From JBNKHG01 sp050290225 (GTDB lineage Bacteria > Pseudomonadota > Gammaproteobacteria > Pseudomonadales > Cellvibrionaceae), in the NCBI GenBank assembly GCA_050290225.1, contig JBNKHG010000005.1:1-7669 (forward strand): a stretch of 7,669 nt of DNA. The letters are read 5' to 3'. Under the pieces are notes generated by a model. The model did not search any database. It worked only from the letters and a program-made list of their open reading frames with translations, and was not told where the DNA came from. A program made the position numbers and the translations under genes. Positions 1-4,850 of this stretch are shown one piece after another (the stretch's first letter is position 1; the number at the start of each line of letters is the position of its first letter).

Positions 1-50
1 CTTGGGAGGTACGTTCAAGTTGCGAACCAAAAACGTATAGGAGTCCACAC

Positions 51-347
51 ATGAACGAGCGTAACGTAATTGCAGTTGATCTGGCAAAACAGGTTTTCCA
101 GGTGGCCTTACTAAATCGACAGGATAAGCTGCTGAGCAACAAGGCCATGTCATCTGGCCTGCAATTGGCTGACCTGGTCGCACGCCCCATTGGATTAAAT
201 GTCTTGCGTCCAGACCAGGAAAATCGAGCGTTTGATATTTTGAAACGGAAATTCTACTGCGATGGGGGCCGAGATCACGTCGGTACAGGGTATGAGGGGC
301 TTGGCATGAAAATTTATCCTAGCTCAGAAAGCGAAAAGCCCCGATGA
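51..347 (+). pseudogene. IS110-family transposase, N-terminal remnant with foreign tail
   Basis: The first about 45 residues look like the start of an IS110-family (DEDD-type) transposase. The motif VDLAKQVFQV carries the first catalytic Asp (about residue 10), followed by LLSNKAMS and QLADLVAR. IS110 proteins are usually 300-400 residues. Here homology stops near base 185, and the remaining about 50 codons have no match I recognise in any frame, so the other acidic residues and the C-terminal Tnp20 domain are missing. The start is an ATG with a good ribosome site, AGGAG at 40-44. The frame stays open only by chance to a TGA at 345-347. I infer a dead insertion-sequence fragment joined to unrelated DNA by an old deletion. 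The IS110 call is fairly firm; the nature of the tail is unknown. Confidence 0.7.
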
Positions 348-582
348 CACTCACCGAGGCTATAGCGCCGACCGGGCACCCCCAATCCATTTATCGAAAG
401 TATAGACTAACCGTCACTAAAACATCAACCCCACCGCAAACCGAATAATTCATAAAATTATCAATAACAACAAACATTTACAGAATTTCATTGAGAGACA
501 GCCTAAAACACTGCCAAACGGGCGACAAACGGGCAGCGGGCGATGACAATGACGACGCTGATCTCGCTTGGGTCTTCCGCCG
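348..582. other. AT-rich non-coding debris between IS remnant and ietAS scar
   Basis: No convincing gene is visible here. The stretch 425-500 is strongly AT-rich. From about 513 there are short matches to the part of ietA just after its Walker B motif (GCCAAACG, and GAYGAYAAYGAC-like codons reading as an acidic D-D-N run). They hint that the degraded ietA copy once began further upstream than the clear homology that starts near 587. A short direct repeat AAACGGGC occurs twice between 515 and 535. These matches are weak and may be chance. Confidence 0.4.
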
Positions 583-860
583 AGACTTGGCCCGCTAGCA
601 ATCTGCTGATTGCTGCTACAAACCATGCCGAACTGCTTGATCCAGCGGTGGAACGTCGTTTCGAGCTGGTTATTCCCTTCCCCGATCCCTCACGCCAAGA
701 CCTGGAAACCCTTGGGCGCGGTATCCTCACGACTCACCACAACTCCCCGAAAAAGCGATTCCTGCTGGGTAGAGGCGAAAAACTGGCGGAGAAGATAGAC
801 TATCGCGGCGGCTTCTGTGACTCTCCCGCCCCCGCCTTTGTTTGGGGTCATCAGCCCTGA
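543..860 (+). pseudogene. In-frame ietA'-'ietS fusion remnant
   Basis: Bases about 587-744 match ietA bases 4387-4544 (by eye 146 of 158 identical). Bases 738-833 match the start of ietS, 4854-4949 (one difference, G to T at 816, in about 94). The join lies in a shared ACAACT (739-744), and 316 bp are missing relative to the intact locus: the last third of ietA, the intergenic gap and the ietS start codon. Because ietA and ietS are in different frames and 316 is not a multiple of three, the join puts the two pieces in one open frame. The product would keep sensor 1 (ATNHAEL), the arginine-finger region (VERRFEL) and about 30 N-terminal IetS residues. It would have no Walker A, no Walker B and no protease domain. 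There is no clear ribosome site before the ATG at 543. It is most likely a non-functional scar of a second ietAS copy. After 833 homology ends and the frame stops at 860, ten bases into the end of the convergent 68-aa gene. Confidence 0.85.
587..833. repeat. Direct repeat with 4387-4544 and 4854-4949
   Basis: This block is repeated in the same orientation inside the intact ietAS locus, in two pieces offset by 3800 and 4116 bp. The 5' piece is about 92% identical and the 3' piece about 99%. Recombination between the copies would remove about 3.8-4.1 kb: the Phd/PIN operon, the AAA_14 ATPase, the SDR remnant and most of ietA. Confidence 0.85.
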
Positions 861-1057
861 GTCTCATCCTTAATGACATCGTCATCAAAATCAATCACCT
901 CGCACAGTGCCATCATCACATAGTTTTCAATTTCCTGTTTTAAATGTTCTTCGTCCGGTGTATCTGTATGCTTATGGGCCCTCATATATCCAGACGCTAC
1001 CCCCTCTTCCACAGCGCGACTGATAATTTGATAAGACCGCCACTTAATATGCGCCAT
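851..1057 (-). CDS. Small 68-aa protein, third gene of the Phd/PIN operon
   Basis: I cannot name this protein. It is 68 residues with a Trp/Tyr-containing basic start (KWRSYQIISRAVEEG), a His-rich middle (RAHKHTD) and a very acidic tail (EVIDFDDDVIKDE). There is no signal peptide or membrane segment, and it looks mostly helical. The motif order RAVEEG-x-GY-xRAHKHTD-EEI-ALCEVIDFD resembles a family of small conserved hypothetical proteins of proteobacteria, from memory only. Its ATG (1055-1057) overlaps the PIN stop codon by one base (TAATG), and GAGGAG lies 5-6 bp upstream, so it is co-transcribed and probably translationally coupled with the toxin. A role in the toxin-antitoxin module is inferred from position only; it may be a passenger gene. 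Its stop overlaps the end of the convergent ietA'-'ietS scar. Confidence 0.75.
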   Translation of the reverse strand: MAHIKWRSYQIISRAVEEGVASGYMRAHKHTDTPDEEHLKQEIENYVMMALCEVIDFDDDVIKDETQG

Positions 1058-1467
1058 TAGCTATCTCCTCGATCAAGGCTCCCTCGACGAGATGGAGTGA
1101 ACCTTTTCACATCAAGTCCATCGATATATCGAAAATCCCGGTAATTGGCGGTGACCAGCTCCAGGTTTGATTGAATAGCGGTCGCGGCAATCAGGGCATC
1201 GCCCAGGGTCAGGGCATGGCTCTGGGCATGTTGTTTAATCAAAAGACGGGCAATGATGCTGATATTCTCATTCAATTCCAGAATTCGGATGTTGAACGCC
1301 TGTAGTAGCCTTTCTACCAATCGGGCCTTGTTTTTGTTACTCGCCCCCTGAATCAGCTCCATATAGGTGATCGCGCTGATGTGAATATTGTCTGTTTGCC
1401 CGATAAGGGCAATGGCCTTGGCGTTCTGCTTTTTCAGATAAATGAAAATATTGGTATCAAACAGCAT
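1057..1467 (-). CDS. PIN-domain toxin, VapC-like ribonuclease
   Basis: This 136-aa protein is a type II toxin candidate, an Mg-dependent endoribonuclease of the PIN/VapC superfamily (VapC toxins cut tRNA or rRNA). The expected acidic residues are visible: Asp4 in LFDTN, Glu37 in TYMELIQG, Asp90 in LTLGDALIAA, and Asn108/Asp111 in TANYRDF. Length and order fit the family. I chose the ATG at 1467 because the PIN fold starts there (MLFDTN) and AAGGGA lies about 8 bp upstream. A longer frame from 1524 would add 19 residues that only mirror antitoxin codons. The start overlaps the end of the antitoxin gene by 11 bp, and the stop overlaps the next start by 1 bp, the usual arrangement for coupled antitoxin-first operons. 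It is expected to be held inactive by the upstream Phd-like partner. The catalytic residues look complete. Confidence 0.88.
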   Translation of the reverse strand: MLFDTNIFIYLKKQNAKAIALIGQTDNIHISAITYMELIQGASNKNKARLVERLLQAFNIRILELNENISIIARLLIKQHAQSHALTLGDALIAATAIQSNLELVTANYRDFRYIDGLDVKRFTPSRRGSLDRGDS

Positions 1468-1711
1468 GCTTGCGTCCCTTTCTGCCTGCCTTGATCCTCT
1501 CCAGCTCGGCGTCAAGGGATACATCCTCCCCGAGCCGGAAAAAAGCTTTTAATGCTTCTGCCCGCTCGTTTTTGTCAGTTTTCCTGGCGCTGGGTTTGAT
1601 AATGCCGATCACCTGCCCGTGGCTGGTAAGCTCGATTTCTTCCCCCCGCTTCAAGGCTTCTTTGAGCTCACTGGCGTGGGTTCTGAGATGTGAAAATGTT
1701 ATCGCTTGCAT
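1457..1711 (-). CDS. Phd/YefM-like antitoxin
   Basis: This 84-aa protein begins MQAITFSHLR. Residues 1-40 carry the Phd/YefM pattern: a short strand, a helix (HLRTHASELKEALKRG), then EEIELTSHGQVIGIIKP, the fold that binds operator DNA. The charged C-terminal half (ELERIKAGRKGRKH) is the part that would wrap the toxin. The ATG at 1711 has AGGG about 8 bp upstream and is preferred over an in-frame GTG at 1729. It is the first gene of the operon and overlaps the PIN toxin by 11 bp. Phd-type antitoxins paired with PIN toxins are common. Such proteins normally repress their own promoter, and a fitting paired palindrome lies at 1764-1785. Confidence 0.87.
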   Translation of the reverse strand: MQAITFSHLRTHASELKEALKRGEEIELTSHGQVIGIIKPSARKTDKNERAEALKAFFRLGEDVSLDAELERIKAGRKGRKHAV

Positions 1712-1744
1712 GGTGGCTACCCTGAACACTGTGAGCAGTCAGGA

Positions 1745-1771
1745 AGTGTAGCAGGGTTTTATTTTGTGCAA
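1745..1771 (-). promoter_or_regulatory. Candidate sigma-70 promoter of the Phd/PIN operon
   Basis: On the minus strand a TTGCAC (1766-1771) and a TACACT (1745-1750) could be -35 and -10 boxes. The 15-bp spacing is short; 16 bp results if TTTGCA is taken as the -35. The start point would be about 25-30 bases before the antitoxin ATG. The -35 lies inside one of the two palindromes of the putative operator, which supports repression by occlusion. Confidence 0.4.
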
Positions 1772-1785
1772 AACAAATTGTACAA
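1764..1785. promoter_or_regulatory. Paired palindrome, likely antitoxin operator
   Basis: Two 8-bp near-identical palindromes, TTGTGCAA (1764-1771) and TTGTACAA (1778-1785), have centres 14 bp apart, upstream of the antitoxin gene. Each has the form TTG-N2-CAA. Phd/YefM antitoxins bind as dimers to short palindromes spaced by one to one and a half helical turns, so this is a reasonable autoregulatory operator. The assignment to this antitoxin is inferred. Confidence 0.5.
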
Positions 1786-1816
1786 ATCACTGCATGCGCC
1801 CTCACTCCTTCCTCAA

Positions 1817-1850
1817 CCTTTTCCACTGCGTCTCTGCGCCTCCGCGCGAA
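1817..1850. repeat. Dispersed intergenic repeat, copy C (partial)
   Basis: The element contains CCTTTTCCACTGCG followed by TCTCTGCGCCTCCGCGCG, close in sequence and order to CTTTTCCTTTGCGCC at 3252-3266 and CTTTTCCTCTGCG at 7156-7168. Only the right half of the element is recognisable here. It sits 17 bp beyond the stop of the FadH-type remnant. Confidence 0.5.
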
Positions 1851-1866
1851 CCATCAACAACAAAAC

Positions 1867-1982
1867 TCAAATACCCGCCCCTAACCGCGTCCCCTGGTCA
1901 ATCGCCCGCTTGGCATCCAGCTCCGTCGCCACATCGGCCCCACCGATCAGGTGGTGAGGTTTGACCAGTCCGTCGTCAGCGC
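1867..1982 (-). pseudogene. C-terminal remnant of a FadH/NADH:flavin oxidoreductase-type enzyme
   Basis: Read on the minus strand from about 1981 to the TGA at 1867-1869 this gives about 38 residues: DDGLVKPHHLIGGAD, then VATELDAKRAIDQGTRLGAGI. IGGADVA-ELDAKRAI-QGTRLA is the typical very end of 2,4-dienoyl-CoA reductase (FadH)-like and related FAD/FMN enzymes of the old-yellow-enzyme group. Its Gly-rich segment helps hold FAD. There is no start codon and the other several hundred residues are absent. The upstream end runs straight into the stop codon of the ATPase gene at 1983, so the ATPase module replaced, or was inserted before, the rest of the gene. Similar ends occur in several FAD-dependent oxidoreductases, so the exact enzyme is uncertain. 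Confidence 0.6.
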
Positions 1983-3146
1983 TTATGCCGGGAAAATATC
2001 ACCGACGCGATCGTATCTTAGAGCCGTTATATTATTGCTGAATACCATGGGTTCACCCGAATACACAAGGTAAGAATGAGTCACCATGGGGGATAGCGCG
2101 CTTATACGCTTCAACCCCTTCAACAATGACGCCTGATAGGTGGCGCTGGCTTTTACCTCGATGGCCGTAAGCTCCCTGCCACTTTGGTGAAGAATATCCA
2201 CTTCATTACCATGCCTGTCCCGGAAAAAATACAAATTGGGCAGCTTGCCCTGATTAGCCCGGGTTTTCAGGCATTCAAGCACAACTAAATTCTCGAACAT
2301 CTGCCCCACCAGGGGATCCCTGGAAATCTGGTCGGGTTTTTCAATGCCCAGTAAAAAGGCGAGCAGGCCAATATCGATAAAGTAATACTTGGGCGCCTTG
2401 ACAACGCGCTTACCAAAGTTTTCAAAGAAAGGCGGCAGTTTGTAGACAACAAAGGAGGCCTCCAATATCGACAGCCAGTGTTTGATGGTGGTGGCGCTGA
2501 CACCCACGTCACCGGCAAGGGACGTATAGTCCATGAGTTGCCCCACGCGCCCCGCCAGCAATTTCATGAACTTTTCAAACAGCGCGAAATCCTTGAGGTT
2601 GATCAGTTGCCTGACATCCCGCTCGACGTAGGTCTGGTAATAATTCGAGTACGCCTGCGTTGGCCGCTGATTTTGATCATAAATGCGGGGCAGGAACCCC
2701 CGGTATATGTATTCCTCCGGCCGATCGAACGTAATACCGGCAGCGGATAATTCGCGGATTGAAAAGGGGTAGAGATTCACAATGCTGGTTCTACCCGCCA
2801 GGGATTGGGAAATGGCCTGCCTCAGTTCGAGCTGGTGGGAGCCGGTGAGGACAAACTGACCGTTGCGCTGATTGGCGTCCACAATGGTTTGGATATAGCT
2901 GAGCAGCTCCGGTACACGTTGAATTTCATCAATAATGACGTTGCCCTTGAATTGAGCCAGAAAAGCCTTCGGGTCGTCTTGGGCAAACTGACGAACTTCA
3001 GGAGTTTCCAGGTTGGAGTAGTCGTATGTGTCCAGCTTATGTTTGGCAAGCGTAGTCTTGCCGGCTTGCCGGGGACCCAGGATGGTGACTACCGGATATT
3101 CACCCAGTAGCCGGTTCAATTCGTCGCTAATCTGCCTTTTGATCAT
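1983..3146 (-). CDS. AAA_14/DUF4143-type ATPase with PD-(D/E)XK-like C-terminus
   Basis: This 387-aa protein belongs to the large bacterial family of ATP-binding proteins with an AAA_14 domain followed by DUF4143. Visible motifs are Walker A GPRQAGKTT (residues 24-32), Walker B NVIIDEIQ (Asp73, Glu74), sensor 1 LTGSHQLEL (Ser103), a winged-helix-like middle (GVSATTIKHWLSILEAS), YYFIDIGLLAFLLGI, and a C-terminal EVD (Asp317)...IEVKAS (Glu330, Lys332). The last set is the core of a PD-(D/E)XK nuclease-like fold. The length is typical and the gene looks complete. The function of the family is poorly known; proposed roles range from DNA repair or defence to toxin-antitoxin-like behaviour. The ATG at 3146 has no Shine-Dalgarno, but a promoter whose start point would coincide with the ATG lies just upstream (leaderless expression). 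Its stop touches the FadH-type remnant. Confidence 0.88.
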   Translation of the reverse strand: MIKRQISDELNRLLGEYPVVTILGPRQAGKTTLAKHKLDTYDYSNLETPEVRQFAQDDPKAFLAQFKGNVIIDEIQRVPELLSYIQTIVDANQRNGQFVLTGSHQLELRQAISQSLAGRTSIVNLYPFSIRELSAAGITFDRPEEYIYRGFLPRIYDQNQRPTQAYSNYYQTYVERDVRQLINLKDFALFEKFMKLLAGRVGQLMDYTSLAGDVGVSATTIKHWLSILEASFVVYKLPPFFENFGKRVVKAPKYYFIDIGLLAFLLGIEKPDQISRDPLVGQMFENLVVLECLKTRANQGKLPNLYFFRDRHGNEVDILHQSGRELTAIEVKASATYQASLLKGLKRISALSPMVTHSYLVYSGEPMVFSNNITALRYDRVGDIFPA

Positions 3147-3152
3147 TTAAGC

Positions 3153-3181
3153 ATTCTATTACGGGCAATTCCAAAGTTCAA
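3153..3181 (-). promoter_or_regulatory. Candidate leaderless promoter of the ATPase gene
   Basis: On the minus strand TTGAAC (3176-3181), a 17-bp spacer and TAGAAT (3153-3158; five of six consensus bases) form a good sigma-70-like promoter. Six bases separate the -10 from the ATG, so transcription would begin at or within a base or two of the A of the start codon (3146). This explains why no ribosome site is found. The -35 box occupies the centre of the 35-bp palindrome at 3162-3196. Confidence 0.5.
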
Positions 3182-3196
3182 CTTTGGAATTGCCCG
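3162..3196. repeat. Perfect 17-bp inverted repeat, possible operator or element end
   Basis: The left arm CGGGCAATTCCAAAGTT (3162-3178) and right arm AACTTTGGAATTGCCCG (3180-3196) are exact reverse complements around one central base. The centre is the -35 box of the ATPase promoter. It has no following T-tract, so it is not a simple terminator for either strand. The position suggests a repressor operator, possibly for the ATPase's own winged-helix-like segment, or a mobile-element boundary. Confidence 0.8.
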
Positions 3197-3204
3197 CAGA
3201 AGAC

Positions 3205-3280
3205 TCCATCCTCCCGCAAAACCGCAAAGAACACCAAGATATTGAAATCATCTTTTCCTTTGCGCCTTGGCGTCTTTGCG
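3205..3280. repeat. Dispersed intergenic repeat, copy A, with inner inverted repeat
   Basis: CGCAAAGAACACCAAG (3223-3238) and CTTGGCGTCTTTGCG (3266-3280) are near-perfect reverse complements around an AT-rich loop of 27 bp. The left half and the CTTTTCCTTTGCG segment recur at 7111-7172, and a half copy occurs at 1817-1850. It lies about 58 bp beyond the stop of the SDR remnant. It looks like a non-coding intergenic element of a multi-copy family rather than a terminator, as no U-tract follows. Confidence 0.65.
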
Positions 3281-3338
3281 TATATGGACTCCTCCGGTTC
3301 TGCGAGAGACCTATGCGCGCCTCAGCGAGAGAATCAAC

Positions 3339-3644
3339 CTAACCCTCACTAAAACCCGTCCGCCCCGCCGCGGTGGTGCCGCCATCCACCACCAAGTCCT
3401 GGCAGTTGACGAACGCACCCATATCGCTGGCAAGGTAAAGTGCCGCATAGGCGATGTCTTTCGCCGTGCCCATATGGAGCATTGGAGAAATGTTGGCCCA
3501 TTTGCGGCCCAGCTTGTTCAGCTTGGCCTGATGGTGCTCCGGGGTGATGCCTTCCGGCGGAATCGAATCGCGGATACTTGCAGGAATCTCCTCAGTCCAC
3601 CTGCTCAAGCCGAAATAATTGCTTTTCCACGCTCGTAGTGCCAT
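3339..3644 (-). pseudogene. C-terminal remnant of a short-chain dehydrogenase (SDR)
   Basis: The frame ends with the classic last third of an SDR: AKDIAYAALYLASDMGAF, then VNCQDLVVDGGTTA and a short GFSEG tail. SDR enzymes are NAD(P)-dependent oxidoreductases of about 250-280 residues. The nucleotide-binding TGxxxGIG motif, the NNAG motif and the catalytic Ser-Tyr-Lys are all missing. The frame remains open upstream to about 3700, where the ietA promoter region begins, but residues there no longer look like an SDR. I therefore treat it as a displaced 3' end rather than a working 101-aa gene. The ATG at 3642-3644 is just the first one available. It lies next to the start of ietA on the opposite strand. 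Confidence 0.75.
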
Positions 3645-3706
3645 ACTTTCAACGCAGTCAATTATTCCATTTATATTTACTTTATAAACAATGAGTTATA
3701 TTAAAT
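3619..3706 (+). promoter_or_regulatory. Upstream region of ietA, candidate promoters
   Basis: Two weak candidates are visible: TTGCTT (3619-3624), 17 bp, CATACT (3642-3647), and an AT-rich stretch holding TATATT (3697-3702) only four bases before the ATG. Bases 3655-3706 are far richer in AT than the gene that follows. No clear Shine-Dalgarno precedes the ATG at 3707, so a short-leader or leaderless message is possible. Which box is used cannot be decided by eye. Confidence 0.35.
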
Positions 3707-4831
3707 ATGGACGAATCATCAGAAGTTGTTGAAAAATTAGTCCAAATCGCCAAATTTGGCGCACTGGGGGATTCAGAGAAGGTCCGCATTCAAACAATGC
3801 GCCTGATAAGGTCCCTTTCAAAAGCCGGGGATCCATTGGCCCAGGAACTCAAGGACGTAGTCTTTTCCCAACTGGAAGAGACTTCCAGCTCCCACCCCAT
3901 CCGCAAGGCCAACCCCCGAGGCATCTCAATGCCTCCACCCATCGACCAGGACAGCCAGGCGGATTTGCTACGTATCGACGACCCACCGGAACTACCCCAC
4001 GGCTTTATCGCCGAGGACAACCTTAAAGCCCAACTCACCTGGCTGGTTACCGAGCGCAAAAAATCGAAAAGATTAACCGACCTGGGGTTAGCCCCGACAC
4101 GAACGGTACTGTTTACAGGAAAACCCGGTGTCGGCAAAACCATGGCCGCCAAAAAGATCGCGCTTGAGCTAAAACTGCCGCTGCTCACGCTCGATCTGGC
4201 CACTGTGATCAGCAGCTTCCTCGGCAAAACAGGTACCAACCTCAAAGCTGCGCTGGACTACGCCCGGAGTAGACCCTGCGTTCTCCTGCTCGATGAATTG
4301 GACGCCATCGCCAAACGCCGGGACGATAACGCCGATATCGGCGAAATGAAGCGCCTGGTCACTGTCATTCTTCAGGAAATCGACCTTTGGCCCGCAAGCA
4401 ATCTGCTGATTGCCGCCACAAACCATGCCGAACTGCTTGATCCAGCAGTGGATCGTCGTTTCGAATTGGTCATTCCCTTCCCCGATCCCTCACGGCAAGA
4501 CCTGGAAACCCTTGGGCGCAGTATCCTCACGCCTCACGACAACTTCTCCAAAAAGTGGATTTCCGTATTGGCGCAACTGATGGAAGGGAACTCCTATAGC
4601 GATTTTGTTCGGGAGTTGAACAAGTTGCGGCGAACCAATGCCATCAACGGCGACAAATTGATGGAGCCGGCAATGGCCTCCATTATCGCCCGCCATCTAA
4701 CATCAATGGATCTTGGTACCAGAAAAGCATTAACCAGGGCCCTGGTGGAAGATGCTAAACTCACGCAGCGGGCGGCTTGTCGGCTGACCGGCCTCTCCCG
4801 CGACACCTTACGCTCAACGCTGGCCAACTAA
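3707..4831 (+). CDS. ietA: IetA-like AAA+ ATPase, antitoxin/regulator of the IetAS pair
   Basis: This 374-aa AAA+ ATPase has Walker A GKPGVGKT (138-145, Lys144), Walker B VLLLDELDA (Asp196, Glu197), sensor 1 ATNHAEL (Asn239) and an arginine-finger pair DRRFEL (Arg250/251). The order and the FtsH/Cdc48-like wording of these motifs are normal, so it should hydrolyse ATP as an oligomer. The first about 100 residues are helical and charged, with a Pro-rich linker (SMPPPIDQD), and may contact the partner. The last 24 residues (LTQRAACRLTGLSRDTLRSTL) read like a helix-turn-helix. It is directly followed by a subtilase gene (gap 19 bp). That pair is the IetAS arrangement, in which the ATPase was described as the antitoxin to the protease and the pair also blocks phage. 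Function here is transferred by architecture. A shrunken copy of its 4387-4544 segment lies at 587-744. Confidence 0.85.
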   Translation: MDESSEVVEKLVQIAKFGALGDSEKVRIQTMRLIRSLSKAGDPLAQELKDVVFSQLEETSSSHPIRKANPRGISMPPPIDQDSQADLLRIDDPPELPHGFIAEDNLKAQLTWLVTERKKSKRLTDLGLAPTRTVLFTGKPGVGKTMAAKKIALELKLPLLTLDLATVISSFLGKTGTNLKAALDYARSRPCVLLLDELDAIAKRRDDNADIGEMKRLVTVILQEIDLWPASNLLIAATNHAELLDPAVDRRFELVIPFPDPSRQDLETLGRSILTPHDNFSKKWISVLAQLMEGNSYSDFVRELNKLRRTNAINGDKLMEPAMASIIARHLTSMDLGTRKALTRALVEDAKLTQRAACRLTGLSRDTLRSTLAN

Positions 4832-4850
4832 AACATGGAGGTTAACAATA

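Noticed and set aside
1057..1524. Longer 155-aa version of the PIN toxin starting at 1524.
   Set aside because: The extra 19 residues mirror antitoxin codons, and the PIN fold plus a ribosome site point to the ATG at 1467.
3162..3196. Palindrome as a rho-independent terminator.
   Set aside because: No T-run follows either arm, and it covers a well-formed promoter instead.
3338..3354. TAACCCTCACTAAA resembles the phage T3 RNA polymerase promoter; a similar string is at about 407-422.
   Set aside because: The GGGAGA start region is absent, and at 3339 the bases are simply the last codons and stop of the SDR remnant read from the other strand. The second site has mismatches in the core.
3267..3638. 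Plus-strand 123-aa open frame over the SDR remnant.
   Set aside because: It is the antisense shadow of the SDR C-terminal coding sequence, which has clear family motifs.
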